Source: Ignavibacteria bacterium
GTDB lineage: Bacteria; Bacteroidota; Ignavibacteria; Kapaibacteriales; Kapaibacteriaceae
Assembly (NCBI GenBank): GCA_015709655.1
Contig: CP054181.1
Coordinates: 1,980,207 to 2,044,206 of the forward strand
Length of the DNA: 64,000 nt
Reading direction: 5' to 3'
The notes beneath the pieces were generated by a model that was not told the DNA's origin, searched no databases, and saw nothing but the letters and a program-made list of their open reading frames with translations. Positions 25,967 through 35,945 of this stretch are shown one piece after another. The position numbers and the translations under genes were made by a program. The number at the start of each line of letters is the position of its first letter. The first letter of the stretch is position 1.

Positions 25967-28096
25967 TTACCGAAGCAGGATACCGCCAACCGTTGCAAAT
26001 GTACCTGCAAAAACCAGAGAGATGATAGCCATCAGCTTGATAAGAATGTTTAGTGACGGACCCGACGTATCTTTAAACGGATCGCCAACGGTGTCACCAA
26101 CAACGGCAGCTTTGTGAGTATCGCTCCCTTTGCCACCATGAACGCCGGTCTCAATGTACTTCTTGGCATTATCCCAGGCGCCGCCGCTGTTTGCCATCGA
26201 AACGGCAAGCATTACGCCTACAACCAATGCGCCGATAAGCACACCGGCAAGCATTTGCGGACCAAACAGAAAGCCGATAATGAGTGGCGTTAAGATCACG
26301 AGTAAACCGGGAGCAATCATTTCACGAATTGATGCCTTGGTGCTGATGTCAACGCACTTTGCGTACTCGGCGCGGGCCTTGCCTTCCATCAGACCCGGTA
26401 TGGTTCTAAACTGACGGCGAACCTCTTCAATCATATCAAAAGCAGCCTTGCCAACGCTCTTCATCGTCATTGCCGAGAATGCGAAGGGCAGCGCACCGCC
26501 TACCAGCAGACCGGCAAGAACATTGGGGTCGGTGATGCTCAGGTCAAGAGTTTTGCCCTGTGTGGCAAGTACGCCCTGAGCACGAGTAAGGAAGGCGCCG
26601 GTCAATGCCAGTGAGGTAAGAGCAGCAGAGCCAATTGCAAACCCCTTGCCGATGGCTGCGGTTGTATTACCCGCAGCGTCCAGTGCATCGGTGCGCTTAC
26701 GAATGTCCTTACCCATTTCGGCCATCTCGGCAATCCCGCCTGCATTATCGGAGGTCGGACCGTAAGCGTCGATTGTTAGCCCCACAGCAATCGTTCCCAG
26801 CATTCCGATTGCCGTTAAGGCAATACCGTACATGCCGGCGGCAACGTAGCCTACAACAACACTGGCAGCAATCAGAAGCATTGGGAGCACCGCACTGTTG
26901 TATCCAAGAGCTAACCCGTAAATAATGTTAGTTGCCGCTCCGGTTTTTGACGCATCGGCTACTTCACGTACCGGCTTGTAGGCGTGCGAGGTATAAAACT
27001 CTGTGATAAGGCCAATGAGCAAACCGGCAATGAGACCGGCAGCCAGTGCGGTAAATACACCGACGGCGTTAACCGAAATTGTCCCGATCATAAAGCTTTC
27101 CGATCCAAAGGCCCACTGTGTAACCGGCCACAGTGCAGCAAGCATCAGGACGGTAGAAATAATCAGAGCGCTCTTCAGAGCGCCCTCTACCTTGTCTTCA
27201 TGTTTCACATTCACAAAGAACAGCGATATTAAGCTGGCAACAATGCCAACAGCATTCACCATCATCGGAAACAGGAGTATTCCCAGGTTTTGCGATGTCT
27301 CGGGAGTAGCTGCATAGGCTGCTGCGCCAATCACCAATGCAGCGCATGTGCTCTCGGCAACACTGCCAAACAGGTCGGCACCCATACCTGCGATATCGCC
27401 TACATTGTCACCAACGTTATCGGCAATAACAGCCGGGTTTCGCGGATCATCTTCCGGAATTCCGGCTTCAACCTTACCTACAAGGTCGGCTCCAACATCG
27501 GCCGCCTTGGTGTAGATACCGCCGCCAACCCGGCCAAACAAAGCCACCGACGAGCCGCCAAGACCAAATCCAGACAGGATTTCCATTTGAATTTCTCTGG
27601 TAATCGAATCTGACAGCGGCATCAGCACGTCGATACCAAGATACACCAGCAGCAAGCCAAGAACGGCCAGTCCGGTTAGACCAAAGCCCATTACGGCCCC
27701 GCTCTCAAACGCAACCCTGAAGGCCTTTGTTATGGAAAGTCGGGCTGCCGACGCAGTACGGACGTTTCCCTTGGTGGCGATCTTCATGCCAATGTAACCG
27801 CTTACGACAGACGTGGCTGAACCAATGAGGAACGATAAGGCAGTGTACATCCCATGGTCAACAGTAAACCATATTAACACCGCAAACAACAGCATGAAAA
27901 TTGCCATTACCCTGTACTCACGTCCCAGGAATGCCATAGCCCCTTCCGCAATGGCATCGGATATTTCTTTCAGCCTGCTTACTTCTTCGGCCGAAGCAGC
28001 GCCGTCTTCAATGCGTACGGCTAAAACACGTTGACGGAAAACAATGGCAACCAGCAGAGCCAGTACACCAATTCCAGCGATGATACCAATAAACAT
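25967..28096 (-). CDS. hppA: Membrane-bound ion-translocating pyrophosphatase (709 aa)
   Basis: Inner-membrane enzyme coupling PPi hydrolysis to outward pumping of H+ or Na+. About 16 hydrophobic helices. The catalytic signature [18 protein letters not shown] is followed by [15 protein letters not shown] and GMGADLFGS, and near the C-terminus by [18 protein letters not shown]. The site that distinguishes K+-dependent from K+-independent enzymes reads [16 protein letters not shown]; the Ala after GNTTA, where K+-independent enzymes have Lys, indicates the K+-dependent class. That class contains both Na+ and H+ pumps, so the ion is not settled. Length normal. Followed by a strong terminator; divergent from tRNA-Val. 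Confidence 0.95.
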   Translation of the reverse strand: MFIGIIAGIGVLALLVAIVFRQRVLAVRIEDGAASAEEVSRLKEISDAIAEGAMAFLGREYRVMAIFMLLFAVLIWFTVDHGMYTALSFLIGSATSVVSGYIGMKIATKGNVRTASAARLSITKAFRVAFESGAVMGFGLTGLAVLGLLLVYLGIDVLMPLSDSITREIQMEILSGFGLGGSSVALFGRVGGGIYTKAADVGADLVGKVEAGIPEDDPRNPAVIADNVGDNVGDIAGMGADLFGSVAESTCAALVIGAAAYAATPETSQNLGILLFPMMVNAVGIVASLISLFFVNVKHEDKVEGALKSALIISTVLMLAALWPVTQWAFGSESFMIGTISVNAVGVFTALAAGLIAGLLIGLITEFYTSHAYKPVREVADASKTGAATNIIYGLALGYNSAVLPMLLIAASVVVGYVAAGMYGIALTAIGMLGTIAVGLTIDAYGPTSDNAGGIAEMAEMGKDIRKRTDALDAAGNTTAAIGKGFAIGSAALTSLALTGAFLTRAQGVLATQGKTLDLSITDPNVLAGLLVGGALPFAFSAMTMKSVGKAAFDMIEEVRRQFRTIPGLMEGKARAEYAKCVDISTKASIREMIAPGLLVILTPLIIGFLFGPQMLAGVLIGALVVGVMLAVSMANSGGAWDNAKKYIETGVHGGKGSDTHKAAVVGDTVGDPFKDTSGPSLNILIKLMAIISLVFAGTFATVGGILLR

Positions 28097-28128
28097 GGGT
28101 TGTTCCTGTTGATTTATTATCCAGATAC

Positions 28129-28160
28129 TTTGTTGTTTCGAATAAGTAAGCGTACTTTTG
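28129..28160 (+). promoter_or_regulatory. Promoter of tRNA-Val, Bacteroidota type
   Basis: TTTG (28129-28132), a 20-bp spacer and TACTTTTG (28153-28160), matching the TTTG / TAnnTTTG pattern of the Bacteroidota housekeeping sigma factor. The tRNA begins 12 nt further on. Confidence 0.7.
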
Positions 28161-28172
28161 CGGTTCTAATAC

Positions 28173-28246
<74 letters not shown>

Positions 28247-28419
28247 CACTCGTCCCACAAGGCAACAAAGATAGGAGTTTACCTATCGTCTGCGACGTCT
28301 GCCATCCTTTTTCCGGTTGGTTTGCCCTGTGTTCCCAGCCTATTTACATCAAACGCGTCACCAATGCAGGGGGCTGACCTACCGTGACGGCAGTGCGCCA
28401 CCTGTCCGCAGAGCTCAAA

Positions 28420-28458
28420 TAAAAAAAGCCGGACTATTCCTGACGGACGGTCCGGCTT
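28420..28458 (-). terminator. Terminator of citrate synthase gene
   Basis: Stem AAGCCGGAC / GTCCGGCTT (28426-28458) followed on the minus strand by a T-run; 19 bp past the citrate synthase stop. Confidence 0.85.
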
Positions 28459-28477
28459 CGGCGTTGATTACTCATTG

Positions 28478-29749
28478 TTACTTAGCTGCAGACATTTCTG
28501 CCAGGGTTAGGCTTTTGGGGCGTACGATTGGCAGATTCATCATGCGATTTGTAATCATCTGACTGCACAGGCCAATGGCGCGGCTAACACCAAACATCAC
28601 GGTATAGAAGTCAAATTCAGTCATCCCGTACGAATACAGCAGAGATCCGCTGTAGGCATCTACGTTTGGCCAGGGATTCTTAGCCTTGCCGTGCTCCTGC
28701 AGAACGCCGGGAACTACAGTAAAGATTCGCTGAACGATCTGAACGTTATCATCGGTGATATTATGTTTTTTTGCAAACTCATGAAATGCCGTAAAGCGTG
28801 GATCGGTTACGCGCAGAACAGCGTGACCGTAACCGGGTATTACCTGCCCGCTATTCAAACGCTCCCATGCGAATTCCCTGATTTGGTCTTCCGATGGAAC
28901 ACCACCAAATTTTTCCTTCACGCCAATGATAAACCGTAAACACTCCTGATTCGCCAGTCCGTGCAATGGTCCTGCCAGACCGCACAGGGCAGCACTGACG
29001 GAGTAGAACGGATCGCTTAAGGCGCTGCTGACAACGTAGCCGGTGAAGGCGCTTACGTTGCCTCCCTCGTGATCACTGTGTAGAACCAGGTATAGTCGTA
29101 CCAGCTCCTTCCACGAGGCTGCATCGCTGATGCCAAGCATGTGGGCAAAGTTGTTACTCATGTCATTATCATTCTGCAAGGGGGCTATCACATCACCCTT
29201 ATTGAAGCGGATACGGTAAATGGCAGCCGCAATGCCGGGCATCGAGGCAATAAGCCGGACGGCATCGTTCAGTGAGTACTTCCACAAGTCATCCTTCCCG
29301 GTGCCTGCATCGTAGGCTGCCCGGAATTCACTTTCACGCTCCATTGCAAGCAGTGCGGTGCTGAACATTGCCATCGGGTGAGAGTCAGCCGGCATTGCTT
29401 TTAGCACATTAACAACATACTGCGGTATTGCATAGTATTTGGCAAAGTGACCCTGCAATTCAGAGATCTCGGAGGCCGTAGCCCGCCGGCCTGTAACCAG
29501 TAGCCAGAATGTTTCTTCCGGTGTGATGTTGGTAAGATCCAAAACCGGAATGCCCCGGATTCGCAAACCTTCGTCAGCCGAAACACTGGAGGTTTCGCAG
29601 GGCAGCGCCGGCGTACCCCGCATGCCTCCAAATACGTGTCCGGGTGTTACCGTGGAAAGCACTGCATCGGCATTGTGTGACAGCAGTTCTGCTTTACGCT
29701 TACGCAACTGAATGGCTTCTTCGTTTAACGCATTTTGTAGTATACTCAT
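28478..29749 (-). CDS. gltA: Citrate synthase, eukaryotic-like type (423 aa)
   Basis: Condenses acetyl-CoA and oxaloacetate to citrate, first step of the TCA cycle. Start at ATG 29749, preceded by GGAGAAACACC; a longer frame to 29881 adds residues without family similarity. Active-site residues are visible: His in VLHSDHEGGNVSAFTG, His in PGYGHAVLRVTDPR, and Asp in NPWPNVDAYSGSLL. The wording HSDHEGGNVSAF and the overall length match the mitochondrial-like group rather than the hexameric GltA group. Monocistronic by its terminator and the divergent neighbour. Confidence 0.95.
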   Translation of the reverse strand: MSILQNALNEEAIQLRKRKAELLSHNADAVLSTVTPGHVFGGMRGTPALPCETSSVSADEGLRIRGIPVLDLTNITPEETFWLLVTGRRATASEISELQGHFAKYYAIPQYVVNVLKAMPADSHPMAMFSTALLAMERESEFRAAYDAGTGKDDLWKYSLNDAVRLIASMPGIAAAIYRIRFNKGDVIAPLQNDNDMSNNFAHMLGISDAASWKELVRLYLVLHSDHEGGNVSAFTGYVVSSALSDPFYSVSAALCGLAGPLHGLANQECLRFIIGVKEKFGGVPSEDQIREFAWERLNSGQVIPGYGHAVLRVTDPRFTAFHEFAKKHNITDDNVQIVQRIFTVVPGVLQEHGKAKNPWPNVDAYSGSLLYSYGMTEFDFYTVMFGVSRAIGLCSQMITNRMMNLPIVRPKSLTLAEMSAAK

Positions 29750-29784
29750 GGTGTTTCTCCGGTATGGTCGTTCATTAGGGCGTG

Positions 29785-29792
29785 CAAAACTA
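29785..29792 (-). promoter_or_regulatory. Possible -7 box for citrate synthase
   Basis: TAGTTTTG on the minus strand fits TAnnTTTG and lies 36 bp upstream of the start codon. No TTG at the expected distance upstream, so weak. Confidence 0.35.
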
Positions 29793-29851
29793 CGACGCAG
29801 GAAATTGAGAGGAGTAGAATTTGTGCAACAACTCGTATTTTCCGAGTTCTT

Positions 29852-31156
29852 ATGAGCAAAATCAAAGTTGTTCTCCTGCACGAATACCGTACCAGGGTTC
29901 GGAGTAAATGGTTCATTATCTCAACCCTTCTCGGTCCTGTTGGCATTGCAGTGATGATTGCGATCCCTGTTGTTATGACGCTGCTGATGGGTGACGGAGC
30001 TATCGGAAAGGTTGCCGTTATAGATTCAACGGGAACGATCGGCCCCCTGGTTGTAGCGTCAGATACCTCACGGTATGTGGCGGCGGGTAATCTTTCGGCA
30101 GCCGAGCTTCAAACAAAGGTAGCTGCTGAAGAGCTTCAGGCCTATGTGGTTGTTCCGCCAGATGTGCTGGATTCGGGAAGTTTGACGTTGTATTCAAGAG
30201 GGGGCTTGGGCGTGTCGTTCGAGGGGAGGGTGAAGGCCGACTTTCAGCCAGTTGTCGTCCGTGCTCGTCTGCAAAGGGCAGGTACCGACACAACGGTGAT
30301 TTCGCTGGTTGAAAAAGAGGTGTCACTGTCATCTCTCAAGCTTACCGATGGCGGTATTGAGAAGGATAGCTCGATGGTGTCGGGTGCTCTGGGTTATCTG
30401 GCAGGGTTTGCAATGTATATGCTGATCCTGCTGTACGGAACACTGGTAATGCGCGGTGTTGTTGAAGAGAAGTCCAACCGGATAATCGAGGTGCTTGCAT
30501 CGTCGGTACGGCCATACGATCTGCTTCTGGGCAAGGTTGTGGGTATTGGTTTGGTGGGACTCACCCAGGTGGTTGCCTGGATTGTTCTGGGTTCACTGGT
30601 TGTTGTTGGAATTTCGTCGCTCGCTGGTGGTGGTTTTGATATGCAGTCTGCGGCATTGCAGATGTCAGAAAGCCAGCAGATGATGGGGTCTGCTCCGCAA
30701 CCGTTCATGATTGGCGATGTTGCGGTGCCGGCAATCAACGTTGGCGTTCTGTTGCTTCTGGTGTTCTACTTTCTGGCCGGATACTTTATCTACGCAACCA
30801 TGTATGCTGCGGTTGGTTCGGCAGTGGACCAGGAGTCGGATGCTCAGTCCCTTACGTTGCCAATTACGCTTCCGATTATACTGACGATTATGTTTGTTGG
30901 GAATGTGGTTTCTGCACCGAATTCTGTTACGTCAGTGATCCTTTCACTGATCCCGATTTTTACGCCGATCCTTATGACGGTGCGTGTGGCAGCTACCGAT
31001 GTTCCGTGGTGGCAGGTGTCGTTGTCAGTGATTCTGTGCATCGGTACCTTTATGGGTGCCGTGTGGGTTGCCGCAAGAATATACCGGATTGGCATCCTGT
31101 CATACGGCAAGAAACCAAGTATGAAGCAGATTGTCCGCTGGTTGTTTGTACGCTAA
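29852..31156 (+). CDS. ABC-2 type transporter permease, NatB-like (434 aa)
   Basis: Starts KVVLLHEYRTRVRSKWF, the usual N-terminus of ABC-2/NatB permeases, followed by one membrane helix (about 25-47), a long external loop (about 50-180) and five further helices (from LGYLAGFAMYMLILLYG to the last near LSVILCIGTFMGAVW). The motif VEEKSNRIIEVLASSVRP after the second helix is typical. Such permeases export small ions or lipophilic compounds with a separate ATPase. No ATPase gene is adjacent, which is unusual because the pair normally sits together. Short basic C-terminus. Divergent from citrate synthase, about 100 bp apart. Confidence 0.88.
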   Translation: MSKIKVVLLHEYRTRVRSKWFIISTLLGPVGIAVMIAIPVVMTLLMGDGAIGKVAVIDSTGTIGPLVVASDTSRYVAAGNLSAAELQTKVAAEELQAYVVVPPDVLDSGSLTLYSRGGLGVSFEGRVKADFQPVVVRARLQRAGTDTTVISLVEKEVSLSSLKLTDGGIEKDSSMVSGALGYLAGFAMYMLILLYGTLVMRGVVEEKSNRIIEVLASSVRPYDLLLGKVVGIGLVGLTQVVAWIVLGSLVVVGISSLAGGGFDMQSAALQMSESQQMMGSAPQPFMIGDVAVPAINVGVLLLLVFYFLAGYFIYATMYAAVGSAVDQESDAQSLTLPITLPIILTIMFVGNVVSAPNSVTSVILSLIPIFTPILMTVRVAATDVPWWQVSLSVILCIGTFMGAVWVAARIYRIGILSYGKKPSMKQIVRWLFVR

Positions 31157-31205
31157 CTGTCCGCTGGAGTAGGGCAGTAGTGCTGTAGGTGCAGTGTTGG
31201 ACCGG

Positions 31206-33167
31206 TTATCGAGAGATTATCAGTGGGGTGGTAAACGTTACGCCCGTTTCTGATACGGTTTGCATTGTAAACATTCCGGGTACAAGCGTCTGCAGGTTGA
31301 ACACATGGTACGAGGTTCCGTCAGGTACCGGTAACTGCATGCAGAGAACTCCATCAACGTCAAAAATGTTAATATAACGGGCTTGAATATTTTCCAGCCG
31401 GACCGATACGATGTTGTCGGCCGGGTTTGGGTAAACATGAATTCGCTCTGCGGCAGACTGGGTTGTGAGCGATGTAGTGGTTGACGAAACTTCTACAAGG
31501 CTCCGGCACTTTGTGCCGTTGTTGATGCTGAACTGATCCGGACTGAATACAGGCAGCACCAGTGAATCTGACTGCATAATGATTACAGTATCAGCAAGGT
31601 TGCCACTGCCGGGACTGCGGTACACAAGGTTTAGCGGAAGAGTGGTAAAAATCGGCCAGGTGGGATTTGTGCTCTTCTGTGTCTGCCGGATGATAGCTTT
31701 CCAGTTACCGGCGGTGCTGACGAATTCTACCGAGAGTTTGGGCCATCCAATACCAAATACCCACTCGTCAAAGAAGGGCTGCACCATGCTGCCCAGGGCA
31801 GGTGTAAGTGCTTCTATCATGTTGGTGGTGGTTGCAACGCCAAAGCGGTGGTCGTCCAGATACCGTTGCAGTGCTGCAAAGAATGCTTTATCTCCGGCAA
31901 GCGTTCGAGCCATTGCAAGCACGATAGCACCTTTACGGTAGATGGTCTCCGGGTAATTGCTCGAGGGTGGAGTTCTGGGAAAATTGTAGAGTGGCAGTGT
32001 GCCTTCCTGACGTGCAACGCGGGTGCGGTAGCGTGTGGCACCTTCAGCATGAGTGGTCAGATAGATGTCCGGTCCAAGCAGGTGCTCAATCCAGAGTGAC
32101 TCACAAAATGTTGCAAAGGCTTCCGTCAGCCATACATGCGTAAAGTCTAACGGCGTAACAAGATCGCCCCACCACTGGTGTGCCAGCTCGTGAGCTGCCG
32201 TAGTGTTGATTGTGTCTCGCAGCTTTACCAGCGATACCGGGAAACTTACCAGTGACTGGTGCTCCATAGCCCCTTTCTGAGTATTAACATAGCCGACCTT
32301 GGCCATTGGATAGGCACCAAAGGTGTTGCTAAAAAGGGTTGTCATTTCCGGGAGGAGTTTATATGACTGCTCAGAGGCAGCGAGATCTCGTGCCAGGCTG
32401 TACACTTCAATGTCTGGTGTACCACGTTTGGTAAGAACAAGTCTTTTAAAGGGGCCGGCAGCAAACGTCAGCAAATATGTTGCGCATGGTTCATTCTGCT
32501 CCCACACAAACTCCGAAAGCGTATCGCCGAAGTTTTCTTCGTGCACAAGTTTGCCTACTGAAACAACGCATAATCCGCCTTCCCATGGTGCAGCACCTGT
32601 TGGCTGACGTATCCGGAATGTTCCCCGAAACGTAGCCTTATCAGAAGGGTGGTCGTAGCATGGCATCCAGTAGGCTGTGTTGCTAACGTACGGACTGTTA
32701 AATCCTACACCGAGTGTGTAGAGAACACTGTCGGCATAATGAACTCCACCCCACGGCATGGCACCGTGCTCGTTCTGCATCTGTCCGTGGTAATACACGG
32801 TAAGGCTGGTCGTGATGTCTGTAACAACGTCATGTTCAAGAGGAACGCGGTAGTGGAAGGTATCCAGTACAGGTTCGCCATGCTGAACATAGTCAATACG
32901 CTTACCATTAACAAGGACGGAGTCAATGGTGAGCTCATGAAGGTGAAGCGGAATTGATGGCTGTGCTGTACTCTGCGTCCAGCGCAACTGTATCGTGCAT
33001 TCAGCACTGATGCGTGCAGTGGGTAAGCTATCAATAAATGCATTCAGCTCGTAATGCTCGATATCGAAGGGCTGCTGCACATAGTGGGTTGGACCCGAGA
33101 TGGGGGGCATCTGTGCACTGACTAATGCAGTCAGTATCAGAAAGAGGGGAATGCAAAACCGTGTCAT
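31206..33167 (-). CDS. M1-family metallo-aminopeptidase with T9SS sorting domain (653 aa)
   Basis: Signal peptide MTRFCIPLFLILTALVSAQ, then the M1 N-terminal beta-domain. In the catalytic domain the substrate motif reads GAMEHQS (GAMEN-like) and zinc ligands are in HELAHQWWGD with the distant Glu in LTEAFATF exactly 18 residues on (HExxH-x18-E). The C-terminal 80 residues form a T9SS sorting domain: VYPNPADNIVSV, a middle IFDVDGV and the tail FTTPLIISR. The protein is probably secreted or surface-attached and cuts N-terminal residues from external peptides. Convergent with the ABC permease, with 49 bp between the stops and no clear terminator. Confidence 0.92.
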   Translation of the reverse strand: MTRFCIPLFLILTALVSAQMPPISGPTHYVQQPFDIEHYELNAFIDSLPTARISAECTIQLRWTQSTAQPSIPLHLHELTIDSVLVNGKRIDYVQHGEPVLDTFHYRVPLEHDVVTDITTSLTVYYHGQMQNEHGAMPWGGVHYADSVLYTLGVGFNSPYVSNTAYWMPCYDHPSDKATFRGTFRIRQPTGAAPWEGGLCVVSVGKLVHEENFGDTLSEFVWEQNEPCATYLLTFAAGPFKRLVLTKRGTPDIEVYSLARDLAASEQSYKLLPEMTTLFSNTFGAYPMAKVGYVNTQKGAMEHQSLVSFPVSLVKLRDTINTTAAHELAHQWWGDLVTPLDFTHVWLTEAFATFCESLWIEHLLGPDIYLTTHAEGATRYRTRVARQEGTLPLYNFPRTPPSSNYPETIYRKGAIVLAMARTLAGDKAFFAALQRYLDDHRFGVATTTNMIEALTPALGSMVQPFFDEWVFGIGWPKLSVEFVSTAGNWKAIIRQTQKSTNPTWPIFTTLPLNLVYRSPGSGNLADTVIIMQSDSLVLPVFSPDQFSINNGTKCRSLVEVSSTTTSLTTQSAAERIHVYPNPADNIVSVRLENIQARYINIFDVDGVLCMQLPVPDGTSYHVFNLQTLVPGMFTMQTVSETGVTFTTPLIISR

Positions 33168-33171
33168 GCAT

Positions 33172-33211
33172 AAAAATAGCAGAGTCCGACAACTTAGCGT
33201 TGTCGGACTCT
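33172..33211 (-). terminator. Terminator of the multidomain T9SS gene
   Basis: Stem AGAGTCCGACAAC / GTTGTCGGACTCT (33181-33211, 5-nt loop) followed on the minus strand by a short T-rich tail; between the stop of the gene at 33232 and the start of the aminopeptidase gene. Confidence 0.75.
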
Positions 33212-33231
33212 GAGATTTATGACTTTTTGAA

Positions 33232-35841
33232 TTATCTGACTACGTTCAGTGGCAGTGCAAAAACGGATGACGGAGTGGTGACGTGGATCATAAAGCTTCC
33301 GGACGGCAACGAATCGGCTGCGACTTCGGTGCTGACCTGTCCGCCCTGGGTGGCAATGATTTGTGATGAAACAACGGTTCCCATTAGGTCGGTAATTCGA
33401 ATTGTTACCGTGCCTGGTTCAGTGTGCAGCAACAGTGTAGCGCTCCCGGTGGAAGGATTGGGATACAGATTGATGTCTGAGCCAATTTGGTGTACCGGAA
33501 CATCAACCGAGCTAACAACCTTGTTCATACCGAGATATTCCTCGGTGTCAAGCTGATCGGCAGAGAGTTCAACTTCGTCAACAACCTGGTCGTACCACAC
33601 TCTGTCAGCCCGCACCAGGATCGTTCCAATGGTGATATTATTCATTTCGAACACACCATTTTCATCGGAAATGCTAAAATCAATGATGGTGCCGGTGTTG
33701 TCGGTAGCAACAATCAGAGCGCCAAAAATAGGCATTGCAGCTTGAACGCTGTTATCGTTATTTACAATAATGCCACCACCTTGTTTATCGAACACATGCC
33801 CGCGAATCCGGCCCTTACCTCTTTCACGGTCAGCCTTCTTCAGCAGAATTACAATTTCATGTTCCAGAACTTTATCGCCAACATCAATTCTGGTAGCATG
33901 CTTCCAACTGTCGGCAGACGCTGCATCAAGCACGTACCACCCGGGCGTCCAGTCACCCATAACGGATTTAGCAAACACGATGTAAGTACCCGGCACCAGA
34001 TTGGTGAAGGTAAAGCCACCGTCATCGTTGGTTTTTGTGGAGGCAACGTATTGTTTTTTACTATCTGAAGGATGTGCCGGCTTCAGCAAATAGGCTACGA
34101 TTTCGCCGGTGACGGATTCGCCACTTTCAAACGCGATCAGTTTCCCGGAGAACCCGTTGTTGTATGATTCGCGTTTTGTGAGCGCAAAATTGATATCCGT
34201 CCGATCTTCAGTTGTTAGCGTGATGGGCGTAGCTGTTGTAGCATCATCCGAGTTATGATACCACTGCTGTTTGTAGCCTTCGGTATGATTATTCTGGTTA
34301 ACGACTTTTGCATGGACAATGTATGTTGTGCCTGCCGGAACCCGTGCTTCGTAAAACCCGTTACTATTGGTTTCACGACGGAGGTTCCAGAGGTCGGGTT
34401 TGGATTTATCGAGCCTACCCTTTACGGCTGATATCGTAATCACGGCACCTCTAATCGGCTGTCTGGTTTCGGCATCAATAACAGTGCCGCCAATAATCAA
34501 GCCATCTGGTTTTTCGAAGGGGGTAACAGTAAAGTTGACGGATTTACGCGGCTCGTTACAGGTAAGGGTGACGTTCTCGCCGTCAACAAGCTCGGCGGCA
34601 TTGTTATACCACTCTGCTTTGAACGCATAGCCTTCTGCTCTGAACTTATACGTGCCGTCAGACAAATTCAGAACGTACTTGCCATTATGAATTTCTGCCT
34701 TGGCAATCCGATCTTTCTGGTTGGAGGTTCCGGGTGTGTCCTTAATTCGCCAGGCGGTAACAACGCCTGACGGGACCGGTTCACCGGAATCGAACACAAC
34801 ACTGCCGGAAACTTCGACGCAGGGCTTTGCCGGGTCGGTATCGCCTTTGTCAACCTCCAGCACGAATTCCTGTTTGGTTGTTACCGTAGTGCCATCGTCG
34901 GTAACGCCGGTAACCTCAATGATAAAGACGTAGCGTCCCTTTACAGGATTATCCCACTCCATCTCGCCGGTCTTGGCATCAATCGTTAAGCCATCAGGTG
35001 CATCCTTCACGGTGTATGAAATGCTAACGAAGCGAACACTTGTTTCAATCTTAACATCGAACTCCCATTCCTTGCCTTCATGTGCCGCATCCGCACGTTT
35101 TGATACTATTGCGATTGACGGTTTGGCAGGTGTTTCACCGTCTTCACCGTCGCCAACTTCGAGTACGAACTTCTGCTTTGTTTTTACGGTCTCGCCGTTA
35201 GCGTCCTTGCCCGATACCAGGATGTAGAATACGTAGCGACCTTCCTTTGGATTGTCCCACGTCATCACACCAGTCTCTTCATCGATCGTTACACCATCCG
35301 GTGCACCGTCAAGGTCGTATTCAATATCGGTAAGCGATCCATTTACTTTAATCTTAACCTGGAAATCCCATCCGCTGCCCGCTTCAGTTCCGGCTGACGA
35401 CTTGGAGATAATTGTAATTGAGGGGGCTTCGGCTTCTTTCTTTTTAATCGTAACAACCTTTATTTTCGAGCGTTCACTTGATCCATCGGCATTCCGGGCA
35501 ATCACGTAAAAGGTATATACTCCTGGTGAAAGGCGTGCAGTGAGGTACCAATATGAAGTACCGTGTTTTTGGTCGGCTGCCGACACGCTGTCAAGGAGTT
35601 CGAACTTCGTCATATCCTCGGTTTCGCCTTCAGCAATGTAAATATCAAACATGGAAGGCGTTCCGCCAGTCCGATTTGCCATCCATGAAAGCTTGGCCAT
35701 TGCACCGACAGAATCAGCTTCAACAGCCATTGCCGAAAACTCAATCGGGCTGTCCGGGGCTTCTGCGCGTACTGCTATGGCGGTGCTGAAAAGCAGCAGC
35801 ACCAGGATCGCAGATTTAAAAACGTTGAATGAAATATTCAT
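33232..35841 (-). CDS. Secreted multidomain protein: FN3-like, two Ig-like, carboxypeptidase-regulatory-like domains, T9SS tail (869 aa)
   Basis: Start at ATG 35841, with AAGGAG 13 bp upstream; the frame is open further but loses the signal peptide (hydrophobic FKSAILVLLLFSTAIAVRAE). An FN3-like domain (about 30-125) is followed by two closely related Ig-like domains; compare DGAPDGVTIDEETGVMTWDN with DAPDGLTIDAKTGEMEWDN. Then come about four carboxypeptidase-regulatory-like beta-domains (VSGSVVFDSGEPVPSG, GGTVIDAETRQPIRGAV, FSGKLIAFESGESV, IRGHVFDKQGGG). The T9SS tail has LYPNPSTGSATL, PSGSFMIHV and ends LPLNVVR. Likely a structural or binding protein on the cell surface. Own terminator, so probably monocistronic. 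Function not inferable. Confidence 0.85.
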   Translation of the reverse strand: MNISFNVFKSAILVLLLFSTAIAVRAEAPDSPIEFSAMAVEADSVGAMAKLSWMANRTGGTPSMFDIYIAEGETEDMTKFELLDSVSAADQKHGTSYWYLTARLSPGVYTFYVIARNADGSSERSKIKVVTIKKKEAEAPSITIISKSSAGTEAGSGWDFQVKIKVNGSLTDIEYDLDGAPDGVTIDEETGVMTWDNPKEGRYVFYILVSGKDANGETVKTKQKFVLEVGDGEDGETPAKPSIAIVSKRADAAHEGKEWEFDVKIETSVRFVSISYTVKDAPDGLTIDAKTGEMEWDNPVKGRYVFIIEVTGVTDDGTTVTTKQEFVLEVDKGDTDPAKPCVEVSGSVVFDSGEPVPSGVVTAWRIKDTPGTSNQKDRIAKAEIHNGKYVLNLSDGTYKFRAEGYAFKAEWYNNAAELVDGENVTLTCNEPRKSVNFTVTPFEKPDGLIIGGTVIDAETRQPIRGAVITISAVKGRLDKSKPDLWNLRRETNSNGFYEARVPAGTTYIVHAKVVNQNNHTEGYKQQWYHNSDDATTATPITLTTEDRTDINFALTKRESYNNGFSGKLIAFESGESVTGEIVAYLLKPAHPSDSKKQYVASTKTNDDGGFTFTNLVPGTYIVFAKSVMGDWTPGWYVLDAASADSWKHATRIDVGDKVLEHEIVILLKKADRERGKGRIRGHVFDKQGGGIIVNNDNSVQAAMPIFGALIVATDNTGTIIDFSISDENGVFEMNNITIGTILVRADRVWYDQVVDEVELSADQLDTEEYLGMNKVVSSVDVPVHQIGSDINLYPNPSTGSATLLLHTEPGTVTIRITDLMGTVVSSQIIATQGGQVSTEVAADSLPSGSFMIHVTTPSSVFALPLNVVR

Positions 35842-35945
35842 GTGGTTCTTCTCCTTCGGTGAAGTTGTTGGTAACACGGAATGGCAGGAATAACCCGGTA
35901 CTATGAAAAGCGTTACAAACAACGAAGAAAAACCGTTGAGCCCCT

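Noticed and set aside
28247-28419. Possible small RNA between tRNA-Val and the citrate synthase terminator
   Set aside because: No stable fold or promoter visible; a conservation test would be needed.
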